DNA of 64,000 nt, taken from the NCBI GenBank assembly GCA_030278955.1, contig JAOANR010000001.1, positions 41,752,890 through 41,816,889 on the forward strand, in the 5' to 3' direction. Positions 10,904-21,222 of the stretch are shown here, piece by piece. Position 1 is the stretch's first letter. Each line of letters opens with the position of its first letter. This DNA comes from Hygrophila difformis (taxonomy: Eukaryota; Streptophyta; Magnoliopsida; Lamiales; Acanthaceae). Both the position numbers and the translations under genes were made by a program. The notes beneath the pieces are model-generated. The model did no database searches. It saw nothing but the letters and a program-made list of their open reading frames with translations, and had not been told where the DNA came from.

Positions 10904-12476
10904 TTAGGGTGCGATCAACAAATCCCGCAGCACATCAAGGCAGCGATCTGAAGCGTCCGTTTAAAATCCAAGGGTTGTAAATGAAAAAGGGTATAATTGT
11001 CATAACACAATAATAGTTCATTTTAAAAACAATGCATTTCAGCGATACCACAAGTATTTTAGACATGTTATCATATCTAATATTTGGTAACTCTATATTT
11101 AGTATGTTATCATATTTATTATTTGGTAAATTATATCAAAAAATATTAGGTAATCCATATCTAATATTTCAAATAATATCATTTTATGATCAAAGATACG
11201 TATCAAATTTATTAATAGATCATTTGAGCGATGTTACCAAAAACAATTAAGTGATGCTATAAAATATATTTCAGGGACCACAAGTAGAGGAATTCAGCGA
11301 CCGTATCTAGCATAATTCAGCGACGGTATCAAGAATAATTCAGCGACGCAACCTAGAATGATTCAGCGATGCTACCAAAAACAATTATGTGATGCTACCA
11401 AAAATAATGAAGGGATGCTATCAAATATATTTCAGCGACCGTATCTAGCATAATTCAGTGATGGTACCAAGAATAATTCAGCGACGCAACCAAGAATGAT
11501 TCAGCGATGCTACCAAAAACAATTATGTGATGCTACCAAAAATAATAAAGGGATGCTATCAAATATATTTCAGCGACCGTATCTAGCATAATTCAGCGAT
11601 GGTACCAAGAATAATTCAGCGACGCAAACTAGAATGATTCAGCGATGCTACCAAAAACAATTCTGTGATGCTATCAAAAATAATGAAAGGATGCTATCAG
11701 ATATATTTCAGCGAGATCAAGTAGAGGAATTCAGCGATGGTACTAAGCAGAATTCAGCGATGCTACCAAAAATAATTTTGTTATCATATCTAATATTTGG
11801 TAAATAATATCATATCTAATATTTGGTAAACCTATATTTAGTATGTTATCATATATAATATTTGGTAAATAATATCATATCTAATCTAATATTTTCAAAT
11901 AATCATCAACGAATGGTAACAAATATATTAATAGATAATTTCAATCATGCTACAAAAAAACAATTTAGTGATGCTATAAAAAATATTTAAGCGACACTAT
12001 CCTAGAAGAGTTCAGCATTCAGCCACATTACACAGAAGAATTCAGCGACGCTACAACGAAGAATTCAGCGAGGCCGTCAAGAAGAATTCAGCGATGCTAT
12101 GAAGAATAATTCAGCGATGCTATGAAGAATAATTCAGCGACTCAACTAGAATATTTCGGGTACGTTTTCATGAACAATTCAATGACTTTATTTAAAAATA
12201 TTTCAGCGACGTATATCTATGTATAGCAGCATAATTAAGCAAATTGGAGGGTAATATGAGATCAATCCTTGAAATGCAAAGAAGAAGATAAGAAGAACGG
12301 AAGAATAAGAAGAACGGAAGAAGAATGGAAGAATCAACAATTGTCTGTTCACAAACTAAATGTAGCAAATTTACTATTTTAACCTTTAAGCTAATCTCAA
12401 CCATCAATTTATAAATTAAATCAATGGCTGCGATGTACCGCAGTACATCAAGTCAAAATGCTTAGTCGCACCCTAA
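10904..12476. mobile_element. TIR element nested in the hAT, rich in internal tandem repeats
   Basis: Ends are TTAGGGTGCGA on the left and TCGCACCCTAA on the right. Subterminal sequence is also partly inverted (a GTACATCAAG-type block on the right against GCACATCAAGG on the left). I could not find a convincing target duplication, so the superfamily is open. Internally it is dominated by 22-28-bp units of the type AATTCAGCGATGCTACCAAAA. No transposase ORF is visible. Confidence 0.65.
11270..11790. repeat. Higher-order tandem repeat of CAGCGA units
   Basis: Units such as ATTCAGCGATGCTACCAAAA are arranged in a higher-order block of about 137 bp, repeated about three and a half times. The recurring starts are TTTCAGCGACCGTATCTAGC at about 11428 and 11568, with a variant near 11298. 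Related single units continue at 12000-12210. Confidence 0.8.
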
Positions 12477-12486
12477 CGGAATTGTA

Positions 12487-12610
12487 TAGTTTGTGCTTGG
12501 TTTCTGTACAATATTATTTAAACAATATTCTATATATAGTTTGTGCTTGGTTTCTGTACAATATTATTTAACCAATATTCTATATATAGTTTGTGATTGG
12601 TTTTTGTATT
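12487..12610. repeat. 50-bp tandem repeat, about 2.5 copies
   Basis: The unit starting TAGTTTGTGCTTGGTTTCTG begins at 12487, 12537 and 12587, a period of exactly 50 bases. The third copy is partial and diverged. It lies inside the hAT, just outside the nested element. Confidence 0.85.
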
Positions 12611-12688
12611 GATATTTCGTAACAAAATTTTGAGTGGAAATCAGTACTCCTTATTGTGGGGAATCCTTGTTTCGCTACTGCCGGTAAC

Positions 12689-13548
12689 TATGCTAATTTA
12701 AGCCCAATCCACCCACCCACCCCCTAATGACAACTAACGGTGACATGGTAGTGAATGGTGCTCCCAAGCCAACCACACTAGACGCACTAATCCACTGCAA
12801 CATCAGTGTTAATTATCATCTGATGGTGGTAGGGACGGGTTGGACTAAGATCAGACAATTACCAGATGGAGGTTTAATTCATTTTTTATAGTATGGGTTT
12901 TGAAAAAAAACAAACAAAATATTGGAATCTTAGGGGGGTTTTTTTTTTTTTGGCCAACACACTTAGTAGAGAAGAAAGGAGCAAGTGGTAGTTGTTCGCG
13001 TATCCTCAAGCTCCAGCGTGCCCTATGAGGACACGGAACAATGAAGAATACGTGGATAGTATGTATGTATCTAATGATTTTCTTCTTGCTCGCATAATCT
13101 CTTTACCCACGTGTCCTACAAGAACTCACGAACAAATAAGATCGCAAACTCAAAGCATATGTTGAAGGTTGAAGTATTGTTTATTTTAATTCTTAATCGT
13201 GTCTCATTTGGTCCTAATGTGTCCTATGAAGGACACAAGGATGCATATAATACACGAATCATTATTTCATGCGAGCCCAGGAATATAATAAACTGTAGTA
13301 GTTACACGAGTTTTACATCTGTGTTGACCAGGTTTGACTTTTGTCACCTCGGATATTCTATACTATATCTTTATTGTAACAATAATATTTTATAGCATCA
13401 ATAAAGGAGAATTGTATAAGGGCCGTATATATTATTGATGCTTTAAAGGTATTATTGTTACAATTATTATTTCACCTATATTATCTTAGTGACTCATGTT
13501 AGGGTACATAGTGGTATAGTTTCTGTCTTTCTGATGTGTATATATCTA
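12689..13548. other. Intergenic DNA with a MITE-like hairpin
   Basis: No gene is recognised. 13373-13405 and 13431-13464 are inverted copies of each other (ATTGTAACAATAATA arms with a TAGCATCAATAA extension), forming a strong hairpin that looks like a small foldback. A shorter hairpin, GTGTCCTATGAAGGACAC, lies near 13218-13235. Confidence 0.6.
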
Positions 13549-14280
13549 TCTATATAATAAATACTGAATACTTTTTGGTCTGTGCAGACTCTTTTGTCAT
13601 TATTAAATTTAATTTATCCTTCTTAATTTTAAAGGATTAATCAGTCATTATACGCTCAATTTTAGATCAACGGCTCTTAAGTTTACACGTAATATGCTGA
13701 CTAATTCTATGTCATCGGATACCTCATCAATATCTATATTTAGAAAATAAATCTATCTATTAATATAACAAAATCTTTAAAAAATCTTCATATATATTTT
13801 AAAAAGATATAATTGAATACAAATATATATAAATTATTTTGTATACATAATATTTTAAAAAATATTAATACTATAATATTATTAAATAAATTTAATTAGA
13901 TTACAGATTTATGCCTAAAAAAATATACAATCATATATCAATATAAGGAATATAATAATTATATTTTAAATAAAAATATTTATTTGAAAATATGATGTAA
14001 ACATTAAATTGACCCTAAATATATTGATTAATGTAAAATGACCAATAACCTAAAAATTTTTGTACCATTCTAAACAAATTCTACATATTTTTTTTTTTCA
14101 TTTTAAAGAAGAAAATAAAAAGAAAAGAAAAGAAAAAGACTAAAACACATCATAGTTTAATTATCCTCATCTATTTCAGTATAAAATAAAAATGTATATG
14201 GAATTTGGAGTAAATTGTTATACAATTTTTTTAAAATAATTTGTACTGTAAAAGAATATAAGAAGTATACCCCTAAAAGA

Positions 14281-14662
14281 CTTGGTATCGGAGTGGCCAA
14301 AGGCTCCGCTTGATGGTCGCCCTTGGCCCCGCAGTCCCGAAGCTTAAGTGTTTACTGCTTTCCTAGAAGCCGTGTATAGTTGTGTGCAGCGTCTTGCCGT
14401 TGTGCCCCTCGGCAAGGCACTTCGGGTGGACTAGTTGACCTTTCGGTCTCTAACCACATTTTTATGGCTTTTGTTTTGCAGTTACTGTAAGGCTCGTCTG
14501 CCGTTGGAATCTAATTTGAAGTATCTCATAGTTTCCGGAGTTGCTCTATGATGTTGTCCAACCCGACCCTTCGGATGGACCGTTTGGCGGAATAGTGCTG
14601 GGAATCAGTCTATTAGCCACACGGTGCGCCGCAGTCCCGATACGGACCCGGCGTCCCGTGAC
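14281..14662. other. GC-rich cargo segment of unknown origin inside the Helitron
   Basis: About 380 bp of balanced to GC-rich sequence sits abruptly in DNA that is mostly A and T. It starts near GACTTGGTATCGGAGTGGCC and ends near CGGACCCGGCGTCCCGTGAC. A TTTTGTTTTGCAG stretch near 14470-14482 resembles a plant splice acceptor. No long ORF and no rRNA or tRNA signature that I recognise. Helitrons often capture host DNA, so captured sequence is the favoured reading. Confidence 0.5.
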
Positions 14663-15126
14663 AGTTTAATAATAATGAATTGAAAAATAATAAAACTTTA
14701 ATTAAATTAAATGAAAATATTAACTACCAAATTTTTTTCATAATCAATATGGAAAAGGAAAAATTGGATAAAATATTATGGACTAAAATAATATTTAGAA
14801 AATTAACAGATAATCAAAACGTAATTATAGTTAAAATTTATTCTATAAAATTATGGATTATTCCATAAAAACTAATTACAACAAAAATTTAAAATAGTAA
14901 TTTGTGTGGTTTGGACTCCCATACACCTTTACCGACACATGAGTGTCACTGTTTATCAAAAAAATTTAAAATACATTACATAATAAAATATAAGTTTTAA
15001 ATGATGAAAAAATAATAAAAAAGTATAAATAATATTTTTTAAAAACTTTAGGGGTAATAGTCAAAATGTAAAACATATTAGGGAGTAAAACTAATATTTT
15101 CTTAAATCTTAATAATACAAAGTATA

Positions 15127-15330
15127 CTCCATCAGTTCCGGTAATACCGTCCCAAAACTTTTGGACACGGTCTTTTAGGTATAATGGGTTATTGTGATAA
15201 AGCGGAGTAATTAGTTGATGCGATGTTTTAATTGATGTTTACGGAGTAGTTTTTCTAAAAAGAGAAATGTGACAATTGTAGTGGGACAGATAAAAAGGAA
15301 AGTGAGACATAATTAGTAGGACGGATGGAG
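15127..15330. mobile_element. Stowaway-like MITE
   Basis: A 204-bp element with ends CTCCATCAGTTCCGG and GGACGGATGGAG, flanked by TA on both sides (15125-15126, 15331-15332). Related to the damaged copy at 30445-30614. Confidence 0.8.
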
Positions 15331-15650
15331 TAATTTTTTCTAATTTTGAATAGTTAAGGAGTATTTATTTTCCACTTACTCTCATCATTTTAGATATGAA
15401 AGAAAACTATATATATTTAAATTTGTAACAGTAAAAATTATTTATTTTATATTATTTCCACCTGAGTTTGAATTTCCTTCATTCATCTTATTATCTCCTT
15501 TATTTTCCTTTTAAAATTTTGTTGCATGCTTTTCAATCACTATTTAAACAAAAAGAAATTGAATATCATGTAATCCAAAAAACATTATATTCTCATTTTA
15601 TATCGTTATATTCATTCAACACCCGTGCGTAGCGGGCGAAAAAATCTAGT

Positions 15651-16227
15651 TATAATAATTTCTGTTTAAAGACATACACCATCTGATAAAAGGGGCATCA
15701 TATTTTGGAGCGACATGGTTTTCATACTGTGGAAACATCACGTTCAGGCCTTGAGTGGCCAAGCATATTTTGTAACACGATCTGTAACTCTGATATTATT
15801 TATTTCCTCTGATATATATACTATTATATACATAATTTTGAATTCATATTGTACAACTTAGATCATATGCATCTTCCAGAGTCTGACAAGCGACGACCCT
15901 TATGCTAAGTGTGGCGGTAACACTGTCACGATTCCCCTCATATCATGTGGCATTTTACGAAAGACCTAATCTATGTGTTTATCCTAAAAACTACTAATTA
16001 TAATAAAACAATCAAGAGTTATTCACAAGTTATTATTCCCAAACAAATTGGCAAACATCAACAACACACCACCAAAAAGACACATGACACTATAGAGTTT
16101 TCCAGGAAAGAACAACTGATGAAAGAGCCAAAGCATTACAATGCAGCTCCCCTGCATCCTTCATGAGAAATTGAGAATGTATCTCTAAACCTTTCACTAG
16201 TGGCATCAAAAGACTACACATTACCTA
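15651..16227. other. Intergenic DNA and probable 3' region of the first B3 gene
   Basis: No ORF with a recognisable domain. The right-hand part, just before 16228, is likely to include the 3' UTR of the B3 gene, which reads leftward. I could not fix a polyadenylation site. Confidence 0.4.
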
Positions 16228-17252
16228 CTAAGAAGGTGCACGAAATATGTGCACAGCCATTACAACATTTACCGAATTATTTTCGATGAGTTCAAAGGCA
16301 CAAACATCTCCCATCTTAAGCTTATTCCCCGCATAGAAACGCCTCCACCCACCCTGTATGTAGCATCTGGATTGTCTTTGTTTTCCAAAGAATAGCCTCA
16401 CTGGCCATTCTCTTCCACAAGAAACTCTTAAAATCATATCTTTCTTCCCAGCGTCCAAGTTTGATCTCCAAAACTTGCACGGAATAACCTGAAATTACAT
16501 ACAATGAAATTAGAACACAAGAGATTGACACACAAATACATAAATTTATACTAAAAACTCACCAAATCGGGGTGTTTCCCAGCATGACTAAGCTGCATTG
16601 TGATAATGAAATATGGGTTTTTGCTTTGGTATGATATACACTTTGCACACCCATTCCCACCTACTTTTTCTACAATATCGAAATGGACACAAAAATGAAG
16701 AGGCTTTAGATACACTTCCTGAGGTGTGTTTCTTGATATGACATTTATATGATTAATATGCATAAAAGAAATACTGATTACTCCATTCAGTGTTTATGGG
16801 TGCATCTTTTGGCTCTTTCTTTAGGGCACCAAAATTGTACTCTTTCTCACAGGCACTTGCATCAAACACCACAGCCTTGAAATGAAAGTTTCCGGTGTGT
16901 TTAAACACTACAAAATCTCCAACGATCAATCCATGGGCATGTACAAAATCAGGCCATCCATCTTTGAAGCAGATTAAACCTAATTCTTCGTTTCTGCACA
17001 TTTCCATTTTCCATCTCCCTTTAATACTTTTGATAACTGCCTCAACAGATCTCTCAACTTTGAGCTTCTTGCAGAGTTTTGCAGGTAGATTCTGCACATA
17101 AATATTCGGATATGGAGGTTCATATAATTGCTTCAATCATCCTTGTTAAAGAAGTGAAGAGATGAGATTGTTAAATCATAACACACCAGCGTTTGTTGGA
17201 AACCAGGAATCATAACCTTGAAGAACCATTTTGTTTCTCTCACTTGTTCCAT
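16228..17252 (-). CDS. REM-type B3 DNA-binding protein, 4 exons, 247 residues
   Basis: Plant-specific B3 transcription-factor family, REM-like, probably nuclear. Reading-frame and splice-site analysis gives exons 17252-17187, 17091-16782, 16669-16563 and 16488-16228 (744 bp in total). Each intron starts GT and ends AG: donors GTGTGT, GTAATC and GTGAGT; acceptors GTGCAG, TTGTAG and TTTCAG. Exon 1 encodes MEQVRETKWFFKVMIPGF, the first beta strand of a B3 domain. Exon 2 completes it with GRWKMEMCRNEELG, FKDGWPDFVHAHGLIVGDFVVF and a short linker. Exons 3 and 4 form a second B3 domain (NPYFIITM, VIPCKFW, GGWRRFYAGNKLKMGDVCAFELI). The protein ends just after the second domain. No frame damage is visible. 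It is closely related to the gene at 41939-43055, with identical intron phases. The target gene and biological role cannot be told from sequence. Confidence 0.88.
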
Positions 17253-18402
17253 TCTGCACTGGATCTCAGGAAACAAACAACCAGAGAAACCACAACATAT
17301 TCATATTTTTATTTTAAACTTAATCAAAGAAAAGCAGGCACAAGGTTATGTTACATACATCTCTAATCAACAAGGCTTGATTTATCACATGCTTTAAACT
17401 TTCTTTAAATAGAGGCTAAGGGCAGAGAGGTTGGGGTAAAACTTCTATTTAGCTCAATTGGGGATTCATATTCACCTTTTTCCTATTAGGGAACTTAGCT
17501 AGGTGTTTTTTTATACCCACAAGCACAATCTTCAACTGCAAACTTGCAAGGACACTGCCTGTTGTACTTAATTAAATTTGCAAGATCTCTTCCAAATATA
17601 ATTACACATCTTATATAGTGACATTTGCAAACTCAAAACATGGTATACAGGATGAAAATAGAAGACAGGAACACTAATCCACTAATCCGGAGCTCACAAG
17701 AGACCTAGAATAAAAGGATATACTAAATTTCATAATTCAAATTTGAACAAATTCGGAACATCAAACATAAAAAAAAAAAAACAAAACAAAACAAAAAAAT
17801 GCATACATACATTCATAATATATATTGAATATTAGTATTATATAATTATATTATGTTATATTATATTACACTCATGATAAATAAATATAATTACCATGGT
17901 AGCCAAATATACCCAGCAATTCCACTCACTAGGAAGTGTAAACAAACTACTAACCAATATTGTAGAGCTTCGCCAAAAAAAAAACCAATATTGTAGAGAT
18001 ATTGAAATCAAAGTTGGTGGTGAGTAGTGGCCGCCCTTGGAAACTTACAAGTGAAACAACTCGTTTAAGATTTTCAGAGATTGAGGAGGAGAAAATAGGT
18101 TAAGAGAGTGAGGACTTGAAGAGGAGAGGAAGAAATAATGAACATAGGTTTTAGTAGGTGAAGAAACGTCAATCTTGCAACAACATCATGTACATTCAAT
18201 GTATTGAACGATTGCAAACTTAATTTGTCCTCACACCAGGTGATTGAATATTTTATTATAGATCGCCTATTGAATAGGCGATCTGGCATTTTTCATTAAC
18301 TTTTTTTAAGTCAACTATTAGATCTTTTTTTGTTTAAAAAAATTAAAAGTGAGTCGCCTGTTCAACAGGCAACCCTTCACAAATGCATTATTAAAAATGC
18401 TA
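17253..18402. other. Region upstream of the first B3 gene, with palindromes
   Basis: Presumed 5' flank or promoter of the B3 gene, though no confident TATA box or start site was chosen. 18261-18283 is a perfect 23-base palindrome (GATCGCCTATTGAATAGGCGATC has 11-base arms). 18356-18370 is a related one (GCCTGTTCAACAGGC). A stretch of A runs is at 17769-17799. No ORF with a recognisable domain. Confidence 0.5.
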
Positions 18403-18611
18403 CTCCCTTCGTAATTTATCATATTTGACTTCTGCACACATTTTAATATATCAAAATATGTACAATAAAAAATTACGAAAAATATATATTCTAAAACTAC
18501 ATGATTTTACATTGTAACAAGACCCAACTCGACTATTTTTTTCAAATACATACTCGATATAATATTGAGTCAAAGTTAAACAATTTACAAGTACCAAAAA
18601 GTCAAACGAGG
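18403..18611. mobile_element. Stowaway-like MITE (diverged)
   Basis: About 209 bp between TA dinucleotides (18401-18402 and 18612-18613), starting CTCCCTTCGTAATTTATC and ending GTCAAACGAGG. It shares the interior typical of this window's 260-bp Stowaway family. Confidence 0.7.
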
Positions 18612-18624
18612 TATTAATAATTTA

Positions 18625-19335
18625 GGTCCTGTTCTCTAGAACTTATTTTCAGGACTTATTACTTATTTTTTTCAAAATCAGATCAGACCAGATCAGATAA
18701 GAAACATTCAGATCAGACCAGATCAAATCAGATCAGATCAGACCAGACCAGATATATTCAGACCAGACCAGACCAGACCAGATCAGATCATTATAATAAA
18801 ATTATATAATTACATATAATATTTTTTATAAAAAGCAAAAAAATATAGCAATACAAATATTATTTATATTGTAGTTATTTAAAAATATTTCTAAAAATAT
18901 TCTTTTGCTCACAAAATATTAGTTAAATATACTAGTCACGTTCTTAATATATTTTATATTATAAATACTTTCAAAATATAGTTTTAATACTTTCATTAAA
19001 TATGTTTAAAATATATAATAATGATAATAACAATAATAATCATAATAATATTATTAATAATAGTTGTAATTAACTCTTAATAATTATTATTTTATTAACT
19101 ATTATTATAATTATAATTAATTAACTATTAATAATTAATTATTATTGAAAATACTAATATATAAGAAATACTGTATTAGTAATTAGTAGTAATAATTAAC
19201 AATAATAATAAAAACAATTAATTAATTATGATTACTATTATATAATAATAATAAACTAATCACTAATTTATTAATAAATTATTTTTTAATATTACCAATT
19301 TATTATTATTATTATTATAATAAATTAATTATTAA

Positions 19336-19377
<42 letters not shown>

Positions 19378-19569
19378 AAATCTAATTAGAATCAAAATAT
19401 AAATAAAATAAGATCAGACCAGATCAGATCAGATCAATTCAGATCAGATCAGACCAGATCAGATGGAATCAGATCAGACCAGACCAGACCAGATAAATTC
19501 AGATCAGACCAGACCAGATCTTATAAATTCAGATCAGACCAGAAAAATTAAGGCCTAGAGAACAGGGCC
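18625..19569. mobile_element. PIF/Harbinger (Tourist-like) element with AGATCAGACC arrays
   Basis: Ends GGTCCTGTTCTCTAG and, reversed, GGCCCTGTTCTCTAGGCC, flanked by the 3-bp target duplication TTA (18622-18624 and 19570-19572). A TTA/TAA duplication and GGCCCTGTT ends are PIF/Harbinger features. Both subterminal regions (18675-18790 and 19410-19550) are arrays of a 10-15-bp unit, AGATCAGACCAGATC, and the centre is nearly pure AT with an (ATT)n run at about 19337-19373. No transposase ORF. Confidence 0.85.
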
Positions 19570-19784
19570 TTAGTCCTATTTTATACTATAGACTTTAAAA
19601 CTGATATGAAGGGGAACACTGTATAACATTAATATCGGTATTAATGTCGGTATTCTTTTACAGAGGAAACTTCAGTAGTCTTTTGACTTTAGCTTTTGAA
19701 TGTGAATGTCGCTTTCAGTTCAGCATGGGATTCGAGCTGTGTGGAAAATAAAATAACATTGGATTATAAGAAGAATAAGAATTA

Positions 19785-20043
19785 CTCCCTCCGTCCCAGC
19801 TAACGTGTCCTATTTCACTTTTTGACACTGTTTATTGTTCTACTTTGACTCGATTTTATTGCGTGTATATATTTGGAAAAAATAGTCGAGTTTGGTCTTG
19901 TTAGAATCGTATAATCATGTAGTTTTAGTGTATATATTTTACATAATTTTTCGTTGTACACATTTTGAGTTATTATTGGTTGAAAAAATGCATTGGATTG
20001 TGTGCAGAAATGAAACAAGACAAGTTAAGTGGGACGGATGGAG
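19785..20043. mobile_element. Stowaway MITE
   Basis: 259 bp with ends CTCCCTCCGTCCC and GGGACGGATGGAG, flanked by TA (19783-19784 and 20044-20045). Textbook Stowaway ends. Confidence 0.9.
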
Positions 20044-20515
20044 TATTTAATTATTTCTTTGTCGTCTTGAAATATTGTTGATAATTATTTAACTTTAAAT
20101 TTCATTTACTTTTGAGGTAATAATTAAAATATGGCACCAGAACCAGTTATTTCCACTTTTGGATCACGATATTTTGATTTAGGTAATAATTAAAATAAAT
20201 AATACTCATGCCATGTCATTATTTATGTCCTACTTTCTTTTTATTCTTGTTCCAAAATTGTTCTTTTATTTCTATTTTAAAAATAATTAAATATGGATTG
20301 CCCAACATACCCATCATATAACATTAATAAATAAATCTATATAATAAATTCTTAATACTTTGACATGTGCAGACTGTATTGCCCTTATTAAATATATTTG
20401 AGTCTTTTTAATTTTAAGGGTTATACAGTAATTATGCCTTAAGTTCCACATAAATGCTGATTAATCATCAAGAAACACACAGTCATCCAAAATACTTACA
20501 CGTCAGTGCTGAATC

Positions 20516-21214
20516 TAGGGGTGTGCATTGGTCGGTTCGGTTAACCGAACCGAACCAAACTTCAAAACCGAATTAAAAACCGAATTTTTTCTAAAAACCA
20601 AAACCGAACCAAAATTACTGAAAACCGAAATAACCTAACCGAAATATTTCGGTTCGGTTATACCGGTTAACCGAACCGAACCGAATTGTTTTTCTAAAAA
20701 ATAAAATATTTTTTGATCAAAACATTTCTATTACCAATTTTAAACCTGTAAATTCGCCCTGTCAAACAAAAATATCATATCTACATATAACTATGAGTGC
20801 ATAATACTAAACCATTCCAAAATGCATTGTTCAAATTACACACAAATGAAATGACAAAATAAAGAAACAGTCACTGAATAGTTCAAATACGAAACAATAT
20901 AAAAGTCTCAAAACTCTCAACAGTAGTTGTCACTTCTCATCCACACAAACAATCACCGAATAGGGGTATTATTTTGTGTTTATTATATAATGGCATAATG
21001 TATTTTATATATTTTTTAAATATATAATTTAAATTTCGGTTCGGTTCGGTTAACCGAATTGTAGATTTTTAAAAACCAAAAACCGAACCGAAAACCGAAA
21101 TTTTGGATTTTCAAAACCAAAAACCAAACCGAAATCCAAAAACCGAACCAAATTGCAAAATTCGGTTCGGTTCGGTCGGTTTGTTCGGTTTCGACCGAAA
21201 TTTGCACACCCCTA
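20516..21214. mobile_element. hAT-type MITE rich in CCGAAC/GGTTCGG repeats
   Basis: 699 bp with TIRs TAGGGGTGTGCA on both ends and a perfect 8-bp target duplication, GCTGAATC (20508-20515 and 21215-21222). Both arms are built from short GGTTCGGTTAACCGAACC-type units. Non-coding. Confidence 0.9.
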
Positions 21215-21222
21215 GCTGAATC

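Larger units (their letters stand above)
10744..12680. mobile_element. Non-autonomous hAT element with nested insertion
   Basis: Bounded by a perfect 8-bp target duplication, CCGGTAAC (10736-10743 and 12681-12688). Terminal inverted repeats are CAGGGCCGAAAC on the left and, reversed, CAGTAGCGAAAC on the right. An 8-bp duplication and a CAGGG start are hAT features. No transposase is present. Most of its length is the nested element at 10904-12476. Confidence 0.85.
13549..15649 (+). mobile_element. Non-autonomous Helitron
   Basis: The left end reads TCTATATAATAAATACTGAA, close to the left end of the second Helitron at 20336. The right end has a GC-rich hairpin (CCCG...CGGG at about 15622-15636), then AAAAAATCTAG, ending CTAG. 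Insertion is between A (13548) and T (15650) with no target duplication. TC...CTRR ends with a 3' hairpin and A/T insertion are the Helitron hallmarks. No Rep/helicase ORF is present. It contains the GC-rich segment at 14281-14662 and a Stowaway MITE. Confidence 0.85.

Noticed and set aside
14281..14662. An rRNA or tRNA gene
   Set aside because: No conserved rRNA block or tRNA A/B boxes that I can recognise; kept only as unknown GC-rich cargo.
16228..16763. Separate single-exon B3 ORFs
   Set aside because: They are exons of one gene. GT/AG sites join them in frame, and the paralogue has the same structure.
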